The position numbers and the translations under genes are program-made. This document shows, piece after piece, positions 25,642 through 36,672 of a stretch of DNA of 64,000 nucleotides; positions within the stretch are counted from its first letter, which is position 1; every line of letters begins with the position of its first letter. This stretch comes from Chrysopilus asiliformis. Lineage: Eukaryota; Arthropoda; Insecta; Diptera; Rhagionidae. The stretch covers positions 50,781,706-50,845,705 of the forward strand of contig OZ035960.1 in assembly GCA_964034945.1 (NCBI GenBank), written 5' to 3'. The notes below the pieces were generated by a model that saw nothing but the letters and a program-made list of their open reading frames with translations, was not told where the DNA came from and ran no database searches.

Positions 25642-26601
25642 GGGTAAAGTCGGGTGAAATGGAACACCTTTTTTATTTTTGAAATATCTCGGGAAATAAA
25701 AGAGCTTTTTAAACGAAACAAAAATAAAATCATTCTTTATTACAAACGTAAAAATAAAATCAGAACTCTGGCAAAAAAAAAGGTTAATTCAATATTTTTT
25801 TTTAATTCAAAAAAAAAGATCAAAAGTTCCATTTGTCCTCCATGGTCGGGTGAAATGGAACTTACCATAAGGTGAAATGGAACACTACTTTTTATTCCAA
25901 TTTTTATTGCCGCATTTATTGCAAGTCATTGCAAATGACGCGCAGGACTCGTGCGACCACAAATTACAGATGACACATTGAAGTCAGTCGTCTTTTTTTT
26001 GCGTTTTCATGTACTCCTCCCCACATCCTACATAATTGTTTTTCCGAAATCTTCAGGTCCATCAGACTCGCTCATATAAATTATTTCGTCCCTTTCTTCT
26101 TCCGAGTCTTCATATTTTTGGGAAGCTGTCTTCCGCGGTTAAGATTTTTTAGATTTTTTTTTTGTTTTATAGGCTCCAATATTTATATGTTCCAATACAC
26201 CTCCGTTTGGCTGTTCCATCTCACCCTTTTGGTTGCATTTGACATTACTGTAAATCAGAAACTAACATGTCTCGACTTGCTGCTTTTATCAATAAATTTA
26301 CGTAGTGTGAATCTAACTGTGCATTTTGATGTACCCACCAATCACTCCGCCAAATACTTACCAAAAAAATTAAATCTAAAAAATCCACAAAAAAAGTTTT
26401 ACGACAAAAACGATATTTTTTTTGGTTTTTTGCTTATAAAAAATAAACAAACGTATGCAGCGTGACGATACCTTAACGCGCCGAGGTTTTCTGATATACC
26501 AAACAAACTGTTGCCGACAGCAATAGCAATTATGTTTGACAAGTGCGAAATAGTGGGGGTGTTCCATTTCACCCTCTGTTCCATTTCACCCGACTTTACC
26601 C
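25642..26601 (-). mobile_element. pogo-type element with GGGTAAAGTCGGGTGAAATG ends
   Basis: The two ends are inverted copies of GGGTAAAGTCGGGTGAAATG plus GAACA, with TA on both sides (25640..25641 and 26602..26603). GGTGAAATGGAAC recurs sub-terminally three times on the left and twice on the right. A transposase C-terminal fragment on the minus strand supports a pogo/Tigger assignment. Confidence 0.85.
25898..26120 (-). pseudogene. pogo-like transposase C-terminus with PHD-like zinc finger
   Basis: The minus strand reads YEDSEEERDEIIYMSESDGP, then in another frame a Cys/His-rich finger: CGEEYMKTQKKDD, a TGA where Trp is expected, and QCVICNLWSHESCASF followed by CNKCGNKNW. Such a PHD-like finger ends many insect Tigger/jerky transposases. 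At least one frameshift and one stop show it is a relic. Confidence 0.7.
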
Positions 26602-27034
26602 TAGACTTAATCCACTCTTATGGGTGAGAAGCTGCATTGTTTTGATAGTTTTTGCACGTGGAATAGTGGCTTAAGTCGAGTTAGTTCATTCTTCGTTTTT
26701 AACTTTTCCGAAACGAGCAGGCTAAAGTCTGTTTTGGCCTCTTTTTCAAATCGAGGTATAGGTTTTTAGGGGCTTAACTTGACTTTATCCATTGATTGTA
26801 GGCATTTCTAAGACATAAATTTTTTTTTGACAGAGTGGGTAAAGTAAAATAATCCTTAATTTCTCTGAAAATATTAAGTTTGAATAAACCAGATTAAGCC
26901 AATCGTAAAACGCTTATTTTTCATAACATTTTGTAGTTATAGGTTAAAATTAACAGTTAAAATTTCATAAATATTAAAATGCTTCTCCTGAAAAATCAAG
27001 AAATTCGACCTAAGCCCTTATTACTTGTGACCAC

Positions 27035-28150
27035 TATTATATTTCACATGTAAAAACTTGAATTTTCTCAAAAAATCTATTTTCAAATTTTTTCCTCTTG
27101 ACAATTTTTTTTCTTCACAAAATTGGCTACGTTATCAGCTAATATTTTCACGCAAAATTTATCCGTTTTGATAATATTTATTCTGGAATTTCTTTTTAGA
27201 CGGTGGGAAAATAGCGCCAGATTAAACTTTTCGTTTGATAAAAAAAATCAACGCGTGGAGATATTAAGATAAATAGCTAAAATACGAGTATATATTGAAA
27301 AAAAGTCAAGATGTCTACATCAACTCTTCCGTTAGTTGGATGGACATTGATAAACCGTCGTCTATTGTTTTTGGAGACTGAAAATGTCGTCTTTATTCAA
27401 TATGGGATACGGCTGTAGATGATTCCCTTGTGAAAGATACAGTATTAGATATTAGATTCAAGTTGAAAAGATATTGGCTTTCACGCCTTTTCAAAAGCAA
27501 TCGGGCAACAAATCAAATAGAGAGCCAAAACTCATTCAAATGCAGATAAGTTCGAATGAGAATTAATTTCGACATCTCAATTCTTGAGATTTTGTCTCTA
27601 ATGTGAAGATGATGGCGTAAATGATGGCGATAATGATGGCCACGACTATATTCTGTTAAAATAGGCTGGCTGGCTGACTAGCTTAGATGGCTGTAGCGTA
27701 TATTTATTATACATCAGGTAAGATAGCTAGATAGGTAGCCTAAATTGATAGGGATTAGATTTGCAGCCAATGAGAGATTTCGGCGATTCGATCGTCTTAT
27801 AAGTAGCGGGATGCCATTGACATTGGTGATAAATTGAACTTTAGCTCTATTGAAGTTTTATTCTTAACATTTTTGTTAAAATCATCATAAATGACGACAA
27901 TCGGGGCTTGTTTGTTGTATAATCATATTATAGATTATTATTAGGCATACCTATTATTAGGTAGGACCATTACTAATGCCAGTGAACCCAAATCAAACAG
28001 CCGATCGATATTTATTTACATATATCTGTACATATTTGTATTTGCTTTTGGAAGAAGTATCGGATCATGGAATAATCCCCCTAAATTGAAGGTCAATTGC
28101 TTATTCATTCTCATGCAATGGCTACTTTTTTTAAGATTTGTTTTCTAAAA
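27035..28150. other. Unassigned intergenic DNA
   Basis: No gene or bounded element. There is a short GATGGC-rich stretch (27608..27640) and a TGGCTGGCTGACTAGC stretch at 27666. Part may be unique sequence. Confidence 0.35.
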
Positions 28151-28201
28151 AAATCCTCATACTGCCGCCGTCCGTGCAGAAAATAGTCTTATGGTACTAT
28201 C

Positions 28202-29211
28202 AGACTTGGCTACTTTTACTGCGCTACTTTTCAACTGCAAAAGTAGCTTGCGATGTTCACACACAGTAGACAAATAGCATGCAGTACGCGTATTTTGTGC
28301 TGCGCTACCCAAACGCTTGTGATCTTGCGAGCAAAAACTTGCAATCGTAGTCACACATACTGTTTAGCTTTGTTGTTTTGCAGCGCAGGTACGCAGTTTT
28401 ATTTGGCAGTTCGATAATATGGAAAACATTTCTTTAAGTTTTTTGCGGTAGATACACTCAGAAAAATGGAGGCTAACTCGACGACCTACATACGGCGTAA
28501 TTGGCCTCGGGCAGGCGCGCGTTCGCCTGCATGTGGGCAAGTAAAACTGAGTTGACCTGTGGTCGGAGAAATTCTGAAATTAAGCCACCAGCAGGTGAAG
28601 TAGGGCATTGGGAGCTGCACGAGTTGACCTTAGATAGGTTAACTCTGACCGCTAGCCGGCTTACAGACACCTCTGTAAGGTCAGAGTTAACCTGACAAAA
28701 AGTTGACCTGGACATTTTTCTGAGTGTAGGTTTTTTACGTCATAAAATGTTGAAAAATAGTGATTCAGTGACAACAGCAGCTTGTTTGTCGCTTACATTG
28801 TTGGTGAGGACCAGTGAGGACAAAACGCCCATGTTGCTTGGCCAAACGCAGTTATTGGATAAAATCCTGGAAGCAGCCAAAAGATACAATTTCCCCTTTT
28901 ATCGTCTTTGCTTTCAATTGAAATAAGTTTAGAAATGTAAAAATCCGATGAAAAGTGGCGATTTCTGCTGGTACTTCTGTTTTAACAAAGTAGCGTCGCA
29001 AAAGTTTCAACTATATGAAACTTTTTCTGTGAACGGCTACTTTTCAATTTTAGTGTTTACACTTAGCTGCTATTTATGTTGCACAGTATTGGAGAATACT
29101 GCGATTGTTTCAAAAGCAGCGCAGTATTCTGCATTCCTGAAGGCTTCAGACAACCCAGCATTTAAATAGCGCAATTTTTCGTCATGCTGCGCAATAAAAG
29201 TAGTCATGTCT
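28202..29211. mobile_element. TIR element with AGAC ends, carrying a nested MITE
   Basis: The left end AGACTTGGCTACTTTTACTG matches the complement of the right end (AGACATGACTACTTTTATTG) at 17 of 20 bases. TATC flanks both sides (28198..28201 and 29212..29215). The sub-terminal GTTCACAC wording resembles the MITE at 17831. No transposase is readable. Confidence 0.65.
28455..28726. mobile_element. TA-flanked MITE with CACTCAGAAAAATG ends
   Basis: Perfect 14-bp TIRs CACTCAGAAAAATG are flanked by TA (28453..28454 and 28727..28728). The GC-richer 272-bp interior has a second inverted pair, GGTTAACTCTGACC and its complement (28640..28700). Open frames on both strands follow from this composition. 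Confidence 0.88.
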
Positions 29212-29215
29212 TATC

Positions 29216-30299
29216 CGAGGATTAATGTTCCTAAAACATTAAATTCTATTTTTTTTTCTAAAAAGGCAGGGTAGAGAGCCTTGCCGAAAAATCTGGCCAA
29301 TATTCTATATTTTTTCCAATAACCGCTAAAAAAATTAATATTTTGAAAAGTTTTTTCCCAATTTTTTGCACTAATCCAATTAAAAAACGCTCGCTTTAAA
29401 TCGTCCATTTCAGAAAACCCAATAATTACTTATAATAATAAAAGGTGTCCACATCAATAAATAGCATTGTGACAATGGAAAGGACCGTGTAATAGCAATC
29501 AAGAGTCAAAAACATGTCAATCAGACCAAAGAACAAACAACTTTGCTGACAGAAATTTTATGTACGACATTTGATTTAACCAAACTACGACCTACCGTTT
29601 TCTATGCGAGTCCATAAATGTTGTATAAAAATCATAAAATAAGCATATAATAAGTGCTGTGGGGCTGGAGGAAATGCGTTATGCGACAGATGGTAAGATG
29701 AGTGTTTTATAGTTAGGGTTAAGTATGGCTAGGACCAACATTTAAACACACCAGAAAGGACATGAAGATTGAACACTGGTGTTTTATTGCACCACAGAGT
29801 TTCGTCCTTTTGATTGAGTTATAGTTGTTGGCTCTCAATTACGACAAATGTGAGAATCGTACACGCTAAAAACGCAGGAAACAGAGGGTGTCATTTAAGT
29901 AAATCATAGAGTCATTAGGTAGTCATGTATTTTTCAAATCTAGAAGGAGGTTTTCCGTAATTAATTCTGGGAATTTTACGCAATTGCCGTCCCAGTAGTT
30001 ATTAGGAATTTCTATTTTTCGTGTTTGATTTAGATGAGATGGAGTAAATTTTTGCAGACGGGAACATTTTTAATCAAAATTGATTAAAAAGGATTAAAGA
30101 AAGATTTTTCACAAAAAAACAACGTAACAATCGTATCATATTAAGACTCTATACTGCAATATACTGCATCAAAAATCCATGCAAAATCATAAGAAAGCCA
30201 GACTCTTGCCAGAAGACAAATATGTTATATTATGAATGCGTCCCTGACCGCTTTGTGGTCCACTCACTACCCCTGGGTCGGCCTTCGACTTCAGGATTT
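29216..30299. other. Unassigned intergenic DNA
   Basis: No supported gene or bounded element. Confidence 0.35.
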
Positions 30300-30890
30300 A
30301 CTCGGCCTCCGCCTCGAACCAAACAGCGTCAAAATCGCTTCAAAATTTCAAAACATCAATAATATCCATTAAAGGTTAAAAGATCAATAAAAATATTAAG
30401 ATAATGAAGCCAAAAGGACCAATTTCTACAAGACCTACATTCGACCGAGACTTGAATACAATTCGCACATTTGGGTTGGAGCCCCAAAAACTGTCTTGCA
30501 ATTGCTGGGCCGAAAAACATGCAATTCGATTGATTGGAGACAAGACCTTGGCAGATTTATTACCGTCTCTCGAGCATCGTTGCTCTGTTGGGGTACTCAG
30601 CATATTCTATAGATATTTCCATGGGAAATGTTCCACCGAAATTTCCCAACTTATTCCTCCACGGTATATTTTCCCCAGACGTACATCTGCAAGCGCGCAC
30701 GACTTCTTCCTTGAGCCTCTCCGTTTTCGTAAAGTTTAGGGGTTCCTTTATTCCGCGAACAACAAGACTTTGAAATGTGTTCCCCCAAGACTACAACCCG
30801 CAGAAGTTCAAGGAGAACATAAACCGATATTTCCTTTCGGTTTTCCGACCATCCTGAGCTGTGCTTCGGCATTGAAAGGTCTTTCCCTAA
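30300..30890 (+). pseudogene. Non-LTR retrotransposon reverse transcriptase, C-terminal fragment
   Basis: Frames shift but read together as the end of a LINE reverse transcriptase: AIRLIGDKTL, SLEHRCSVGVLSIFYRYFHG, KCSTEISQLIPPRYIFPRRT, then RFRGSFIPRTTRLWN and KFKENINRYFLSVFRPS. 'LxxRRxVaxLSlFYrYyhGrCS..L..lIPP' and 'sFiPRtxrLWNxLP' are conserved marks of this region. Its N-terminal part and catalytic YxDD box are missing. The right side is cut by a hAT insertion. Confidence 0.88.
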
Positions 30891-30974
30891 ACTCTAGCTG
30901 GCACAACCAATTAATACCGTGGTTCCCAAACTGGGAGGCGTGGAGCCATGGCCAGGGGGGCGTGAAGCAATTTC

Positions 30975-31595
30975 AGCCGCGCCCGTTTCGTTCAACATAT
31001 CTCTGCGAATCTGGATTTTCAACTCTAAAGGGCCAAACAGATGACGGCAGCAACTGCGACTGCGGCGTCGACTGCGACGTCATTTTGGGCGTGGAAAAGT
31101 CGAGTGGTACAAATGCATGAAACTCGACGTCTGGAGCGTTCCAACAACAACAACTTTGACATTTCTGAATCGTGTTTGCAAGATATAAAAAATGATTGTT
31201 CTGTACGACAATTTTCAAAAATTGATGTTAATTGTGTGCGTGTTTTTGCATTATTATAATGTTATTATTAATTAATGTTATTATATTGCACAAAACACTT
31301 TTGACGTTCACTTATTAAATCGGTGTTGTCAGTTCTCATTTTCTCTAAAATTTTCGGTGGCACCCCCACGACGACGGCTTCGAATTTAGAGATTTTGCTA
31401 AATTTATTTTGAAGCCGAAGCCGCAGTCTCAGTTGCTGCCGTCATCTGTTTGGCTCTTAATACTAATAAAAACAAAGCAGCGTTGCAGACTTACTCTGGA
31501 AAGCGATCTCCGGTGTGCTCTGTCAAACATCAGACCTAATATTCAGATTTTAGTGAAAGAAAAACAGTGTCACTCATCCCATTATTTTCTATTTT
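30975..31595 (+). pseudogene. hAT transposase C-terminus (ZBED5-like), split by a MITE
   Basis: Left of the MITE the frame reads RPFRSTYLCESGFSTL; right of it IKTKQRCRLTLESDLRCALS and NIRPNIQILVKEKQCHSSH. YLCESGFSTL..K...R..L..E.DLRCALS is the conserved hAT C-terminal dimerisation motif of ZBED5/zinc-finger-BED-like transposases. The rest of the transposase is deleted. Confidence 0.9.
31029..31457. mobile_element. PIF/Harbinger-type MITE inside the hAT transposase
   Basis: The TIRs AGGGCCAAACAGATGACGGC (left) and AGAGCCAAACAGATGACGGC (right, complement) continue through AGCAACTG.GACTGCGGC. TAA flanks both ends (31026..31028 and 31458..31460). It interrupts the hAT domain within a Leu-Lys codon pair. 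Confidence 0.9.
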
Positions 31596-31801
31596 TTCAT
31601 TTTTTTTTTGTAGAAACTAGGGAAATAAATAATTGAAATGGACAGTAAAAGTGTGTGTAGATTTTTAACTCAAAATATTAGAATAGAACCACGCAGGTTT
31701 GACAGGTTTTCAAAAAAAAGGGGGGGGGGGGGGCGTCAGCTGTTTGATAAGTGTTCAAGGGGGGCGTCAACTGAAAAAATTTGGGAACCACGCAATTAAT
31801 A

Positions 31802-31994
31802 ATTGGCTTTTCGATTTATATTTGTACCTGTTACAAGTGTATTTTGAAAAATTGTTACCACATGTTTTCATGATAAATAAAAAATCAAGAATTATGAAAA
31901 AAAATCCGATTTCTTAAGGGGATCAAGACAAACTATCTAGTAATTCCGACGCATTTTGTTAGTGGTGGTTTATTGTTTCACGGTACAGGAGTTA
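31802..31994. other. Unassigned DNA
   Basis: Short flank between the hAT and mariner relics; nothing recognisable. Confidence 0.4.
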
Positions 31995-32558
31995 GTAGGA
32001 AGAGGAGAACCTTTAATTAACCTACGGCGAGCGCTACAGATCGATGATAAGTAACTTCTCGTCGCCTAAACTGGATGATATGGATACCGAAAACATGAGA
32101 TTCCAACAGGAGGGCGTTACATGCCTAACAGCGCACCCCACAATGGACATTCTGATCGAGCGATTTCAAAGCATGGTTATCTCGCGCGGCGGCATAAGGT
32201 TCTGAGCCGAACTGGTCACCGAGATCGTGCGATTTAACGCCTTTAGATTTCTTCCTTTGGAACTATCTTAAATCGCAGGTCTATGCGAATAAACCGCAAA
32301 CAATTGATGCCCTCAAAATCAACATAACGAACGACATCCAGCAAATACAGCCAGATTTATGCGACAAAGTCATCGAAAATTGGACCTCCCGAATACGTGC
32401 CACCAAGTAAAGCGACGGTCGGTGGACATTTGAACGACGTTATATCCCATACTTAATGCAATTAAATATTCTTTCAAACTGAAAAAAGTAGTGGATATCT
32501 CACACACAACTTGTTTTATTCACATTTAAAAATCGAGCGTCCTTATTGAAAGACCCTT
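31995..32558 (+). pseudogene. mariner-like transposase relic, 5' truncated
   Basis: Broken frames read GERYRSMISNF, KLDDMDTENMRFQQEGVTC, then DLTPLDFFLWNYLKSQVYAN, KPQTIDALKINITNDIQQIQ, PDLCDKVIENWTSRIRATK and finally GGHLNDVISHT-stop in a shifted frame. FQQDGATCHTA-like and DLTPLDFFLWG-like motifs hold the second and third catalytic Asp. The right end (GAAAGACCC then TTTA) matches the terminus of the element at 23189, so both belong to one family. No left TIR is visible. Confidence 0.9.
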
Positions 32559-32574
32559 TACTTCGGCTAAACGT

Positions 32575-32840
32575 CGGGTGACCATATTTATATTGCGTTT
32601 ATGCGGGAAACGAACAGTGTGAGCGAAAGCGAAGGAGGGGGTTATAATGGCTGAAATAGAACAACAACAAAACAATATGCTTTTTATATCAAAAATAATC
32701 AAGTCCAGAAAAGCCTATTATTAAATGATTTAAATCAAAAGCCACAAAATCCCACGTGAAATTCAATTTTTTTAACAAAAAATTGTTAAGACATCAATAA
32801 ATCGTAATGCGCTGCAGGCTAAAATGTTTGTGATACTAAT
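32575..32840 (+). mobile_element. Partial hAT MITE copy (GGGTGACCA family)
   Basis: Starts at GGGTGACCATATTTATAT and shares AACAACAA..AATATGC, TTTTTTAT and AATGCGCTGCAGG phrases with the full element at 37539..38005. The right end is missing. Confidence 0.55.
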
Positions 32841-32937
32841 CTACAACTCGAAAACGACTCGACTGATTAGGCCGAAATTTTCTTCGAGCAAAATTCAAGC
32901 AACCGCTCGGAAACCGCTGTGTCTGAACGAGGTCTAA

Positions 32938-33216
32938 GGCCTATGTTACACACGGCAACTTTAAACCGATACACGATACAAAAAGTTGCTCGTTTGTGCT
33001 ACACGCGGAGACAAGTTGCCGGAAACTTCTGTATATTACACAGAGAGTGTTTCATGTGTGTGTGAAGAACGAACCCGTTCTTTGTGATTTTGTGCTTGTG
33101 TGCGTATTTTGTCGCCTTGTTTCTACATTCGGAACTGGCGACATTAGCCACCGCTTCCCTCACTTCTCGCGCCTAAGAAAAGTCGCCGCTTAAAGTTGCC
33201 CCGTGTAACAGGGACC
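32938..33216. mobile_element. PIF/Harbinger-type MITE with TAA duplication
   Basis: Left end GGCCTATGTTACACACGGCA and complement of the right end GGTCCCTGTTACACGGGGCA form the TIR. TAA flanks both ends (32935..32937 and 33217..33219). The interior open frame (32996..33193) is part of the MITE, not a gene. Confidence 0.85.
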
Positions 33217-33219
33217 TAA

Positions 33220-35769
33220 GACGAAATTTTGAATACCGATGTCCAGAGGGAAAGGGAAAAATTTATCACTTATGTGATTTTGAGAGACTTTTCAGAGTAG
33301 ATTAAAATGTCGGTCACGTAGTAAGAAAAATACACGATCATTGTTTAATTAATCATTATTTTTTTAATAAATTGACCAACAAGATTTTTTTTATTAACAA
33401 AAATCACAGATAAAAAAATTTGTAAACCAAGGCTTATTAAACATTTTAAAAAATTAGTCTATTTTTTTTTTCTTGTTTTTTCGATATTTTCTTATACGAA
33501 CAAAAAATTACCGCATAAATTGAATTTTTTTAAATTGACTCTAAAAAATTACCCATGTAAAAAAAATATTACCCCTTGCTCATATTCATAAATAAATCAC
33601 ATTAAAGAGTGGCGACCCGCCTATTAGGACAATAAATTACAATTTAGCTACCAACTGAGTGGCCCGCCAACTGATCAAAAGACAAATGGCCACAACAAAA
33701 ATATTCCTTGTGCCCCTGACCGAGAAGGGTCGTGTTTTCTGCTGATCATTTTTATGAAAAAAAAAACTTACTCCTTAGCATGATCAACATTTATCGTCTT
33801 CGTCTCCTTGTTCGTCTTTGCCCGTTCAACATATCTAACTAAGTTGCATTTTGCATGCGTAGACAGTAATAATTTTCGGCAGATATGACCATTGAGATGA
33901 CACCCCAGAGCTGCTGTTTCTTACTAATATAAAAGTTGTATTAAAAATAAACCAAATTGCGGAGGAACAGCACATCTTGGAAGGGCCGCAGAGGGTCGTA
34001 AGTTAGAGGATCATGAGTCCCAGTTCCAGTCCGGCTAAGGTAGCAAAACGATCGTTTCTGCAGATGTCAAATTTATTTATGGGGGTTTCGCACCTATCGT
34101 TGGTATACCTCGGGCGATCTTCAATCGAGCTGAACACCTTCTGGATGTTGTTCAGAATTGGAAGTAGATCGGAAGATATTAACTCTTGAATCCATATTAC
34201 GATGTGAATGATCGCAGATAAGAATTTTTTTATGCACAACAGGATACCCCGGTAAGATCTCTTACTTCACTTTTGCAGTGATTGCGGATCAACTATATTT
34301 TCCCTTGGGCCCTTACTTCGTCTTTACCTTCGTCAGATGATACTATTGCCGTAATTGATACGAATTGACGGGAGATATGGACTGTGAGCTTGAAACTGAT
34401 ATCATCGACACTGTTTGGTGTCTACATCGACATGTTTTGTGGACATTTAAGATCGGTTAACACATACTGAGGATCAACATGATGGCCTCGTTCTTATGTG
34501 TCTCCAAACACACCTATCTACGTCACCTATGATGATACGACATTAAATACTAGTAGGCACACTAAAACGATTACATGAAAAAATTCATTGCATAAAAATG
34601 GATTGAATTTTTATATCGTTATGCAACAACGTTCAGCTACCGGATGAGCGTAATACTGCCTGCAATGGAATATTTTCTCTAAAATGGATTTCAATGACAA
34701 GAAGATTATTTATCGCACGTTGCAGCAGTTGTCGTTGGATGATTTGGTGGCGGCTTCTTTTTCGGGACGATCGCTTAAATGCGGATCAGGATCGTTTTTG
34801 TGGTTTACCGAATTCACACTGCAATTAACTTCTGTCTTACGTGCGAAAGATCCATCAGCATAAAGTCGATCGATTGGTAGTCCGGGGAGATTTTTCTTAT
34901 GCTTCCTTCTGAAACCGGGTGTTAGGAACTAAAGAAGTACAGCTTATGTTCTTGGCATGTTAAGTGCGGTTTTCTGATTTAAGAGTTTTCTGTTTTCATG
35001 ATCGAACCGAGATCATTTCGAGATCACTCGCAACATTGATTCATGTGGTTTTGGACACATTTCTGCCATGCCACCGATGCATTAATTATTGCAAATTGCA
35101 ATATTTTTCGATTTTACATGTTGTGCGGTTGATATACTCGTAAAATATAAAATCATATTGCAGAGTAGGTCACGAATCCAGCCACTATTTGAGGTAATAT
35201 CCATAAACTCTGTAAAGCAGAAGAAATCGCATTTTTAAATTCTGTTTTAATAAAGTTTACGATAAACCATGTCGGAAATTTTCCTTAACACGTAAAAGGT
35301 ATCATGGGCGAAAAAACATAATTTGGTTTTCCTAAATAAAAAACTCATAACTTTTGCCTCGCTTATTTCAAAAATTTCTGCTGGATTCGAAATTAGCGAC
35401 ACAAAATTTTCTAAAAATAATTTTAGTATTTAGTACAGCAAAATTAGTGTCGGACTGATTGGCATAAATAAATATATATAATGGGTTGTTTTTTCACCCA
35501 TAATTTTGGTGACCATATGTCTCGCAATGGCCCGGACAGTCCTTGATTTAGACATTTTGTTCCGGAAACTAAACTTACGTGATGGAATTTTGTATTCTTG
35601 TGTCGTAATTTCTTAATCACTTAAAATTTGACACAGGAAATTGAAAAATTTTCGCTTACGGCGCAGTTTTCTTAGAGCCTACCGCCTCTACTAAATTTTT
35701 CTTTAAACAAAAATCACACTACTAAATTTTTCTTAAAACAAAAATGCAGCGCTTCGCATTAACCCTAGA
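33220..35769. other. Largely unique intergenic DNA
   Basis: No gene supported. Repeat signatures are absent from about 33600 to 35100, where composition is less AT-rich. Possible Sox-type sites such as ACAATA at about 33630 occur, but single short matches are expected by chance. The minus open frame at 34003..34239 shows no recognisable domain. Confidence 0.35.
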
Positions 35770-36144
35770 AAGTTAAAGAACGATGCACGAAAATGCCCCT
35801 TGACTAACTTTTGGGTTTCACTTTCGTAGTACATCCTTGGCAAGGTAATTTGCTCTAGTTTCATGGACATAAGCTCTTTTTTGGCGGGGAACTGCAGGGG
35901 GATAGTCAGCTGCCATCTTAGGGGCACTAAAAATCGTCCAAAAATGCATGAAAAAATCAGTGCCCCTAAGATGGCAGCTGACCATCCCCCTGCAGTTCCC
36001 CGCCAAAAAAAGAGCTTATGTCCATGAAACTAGAGCAAATTACCTTTTCAATGGATGTACTACGAAAGTGAAACCCGAACTGGTTCAAAAGTTAGCCCGG
36101 GCGCATAAAAATCGTCGAATCCTGCATGGTTCTTTAGGCGACAC
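35770..36144. repeat. Long foldback (about 150-bp arms)
   Basis: The left arm (about 35770..35927) and right arm (about 35968..36144) are inverted copies; the inner part, from TAGTTTCATGGACATAAGCT through GCTGCCATCTTAGGGGCACT, pairs almost perfectly around a ~40-bp centre. Pairing continues outward with small indels (GGGTTTCACTTTCGTAGTAC, CTAACTTTTG, AAAGAAC.ATGCA). Both strands therefore encode nearly the same short peptide, which is an artefact of symmetry. Confidence 0.88.
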
Positions 36145-36298
36145 GAAGTGCTTTACTTCGATTTTACTTTCTTCTGCTATAGAAGGAAAGTATTGTATTC
36201 ATGATGGAAACCGATCGAGAATGAGAGCAAAGAGAAATTTTCTGATCAGATCGAAATCCGTTTCAGGCAAAATTATGGGGATGTCCGTGCATATCGCT
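36145..36298 (+). repeat. Dispersed repeat family B copy
   Basis: TTCTGCTATAGAAGGAAAGT and ATTGTATTCATG, then GATCGAAATCCGTTTCAGGC and GGGATGTCCGTG, parallel 49677..49800. It runs straight into the pyrimidine microsatellite. Confidence 0.75.
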
Positions 36299-36403
36299 CT
36301 CTCCCTCTCTCTCTTTCTCTCTCTCTTTCTCTCTACCTTTCTGTATCTCTCTTTTTCTCTCTCTATTTCTCTCTCTCTCTCTCTCTTTCTCTCTACCTTT
36401 CTG

Positions 36404-36435
<32 letters not shown>

Positions 36436-36571
36436 CCTCTCTCCCTCTTTCTCTCTCTCTCTTTCTCCCTCTCTTTCTCCCTCTCTCTCCTTCTCTCCAT
36501 ATCTCCCTCTTTCTTTCTCTCTCTCTCTCTTTCTATCTCTCTCTCCTTCTCTTTCTCCCTCTCTCTCTCTT
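36299..36571. repeat. Imperfect (CT)n microsatellite
   Basis: About 270 bp of CTCT with frequent CTTT, CCCT and TCTACC interruptions. It lies between family B DNA and a LINE C-terminal fragment. Long open frames over it (Leu-Ser or Arg-Glu) are artefacts. Confidence 0.95.
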
Positions 36572-36672
36572 AGCGCTACAACCGGTTTCGGTCTCGGTCT
36601 CGGTCTCGGTCTCTCGCAATGTCTCTCGCCAGAGGTCCGGTCGCGCGCCGATGTCCTCCTGTTTTGCAACAT
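36572..36672 (-). pseudogene. Non-LTR retrotransposon, C-terminal fragment
   Basis: The minus strand reads LQNRRTSARDRTSGERHCER and then a short (CGAGAC)n-like run before the GA tract. It matches the ends at 9408 and 47240. Only about 30 codons remain. Confidence 0.7.

Larger units (their letters stand above)
25423..27034. mobile_element. TIR element with GTGGTCACAAG ends
   Basis: The left end is GTGGTCACAAGTTGTAAGGG and the complement of the right end is GTGGTCACAAGTAATAAGGG, both followed by a TCGA phrase. The motif GGCTTAAGTC or GGCTAAAGTC recurs in both sub-terminal parts (25446..25625 and 26670..26900). The superfamily is not determined. A pogo-type element is inserted inside. Confidence 0.7.
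30917..31793 (+). mobile_element. hAT element (CGTGGTTCCCAAA ends) with 8-bp duplication
   Basis: The ends are CCGTGGTTCCCAAACTGG and the complement GCGTGGTTCCCAAAT. AATTAATA is present exactly on both sides (30909..30916 and 31794..31801). The interior has the C-terminal hAT dimerisation domain, split by a MITE. A 14-base G run at about 31721 lies near the right end. Confidence 0.93.

Noticed and set aside
30240..30330. tRNA-like sequence
   Set aside because: No cloverleaf or A/B box arrangement could be drawn.
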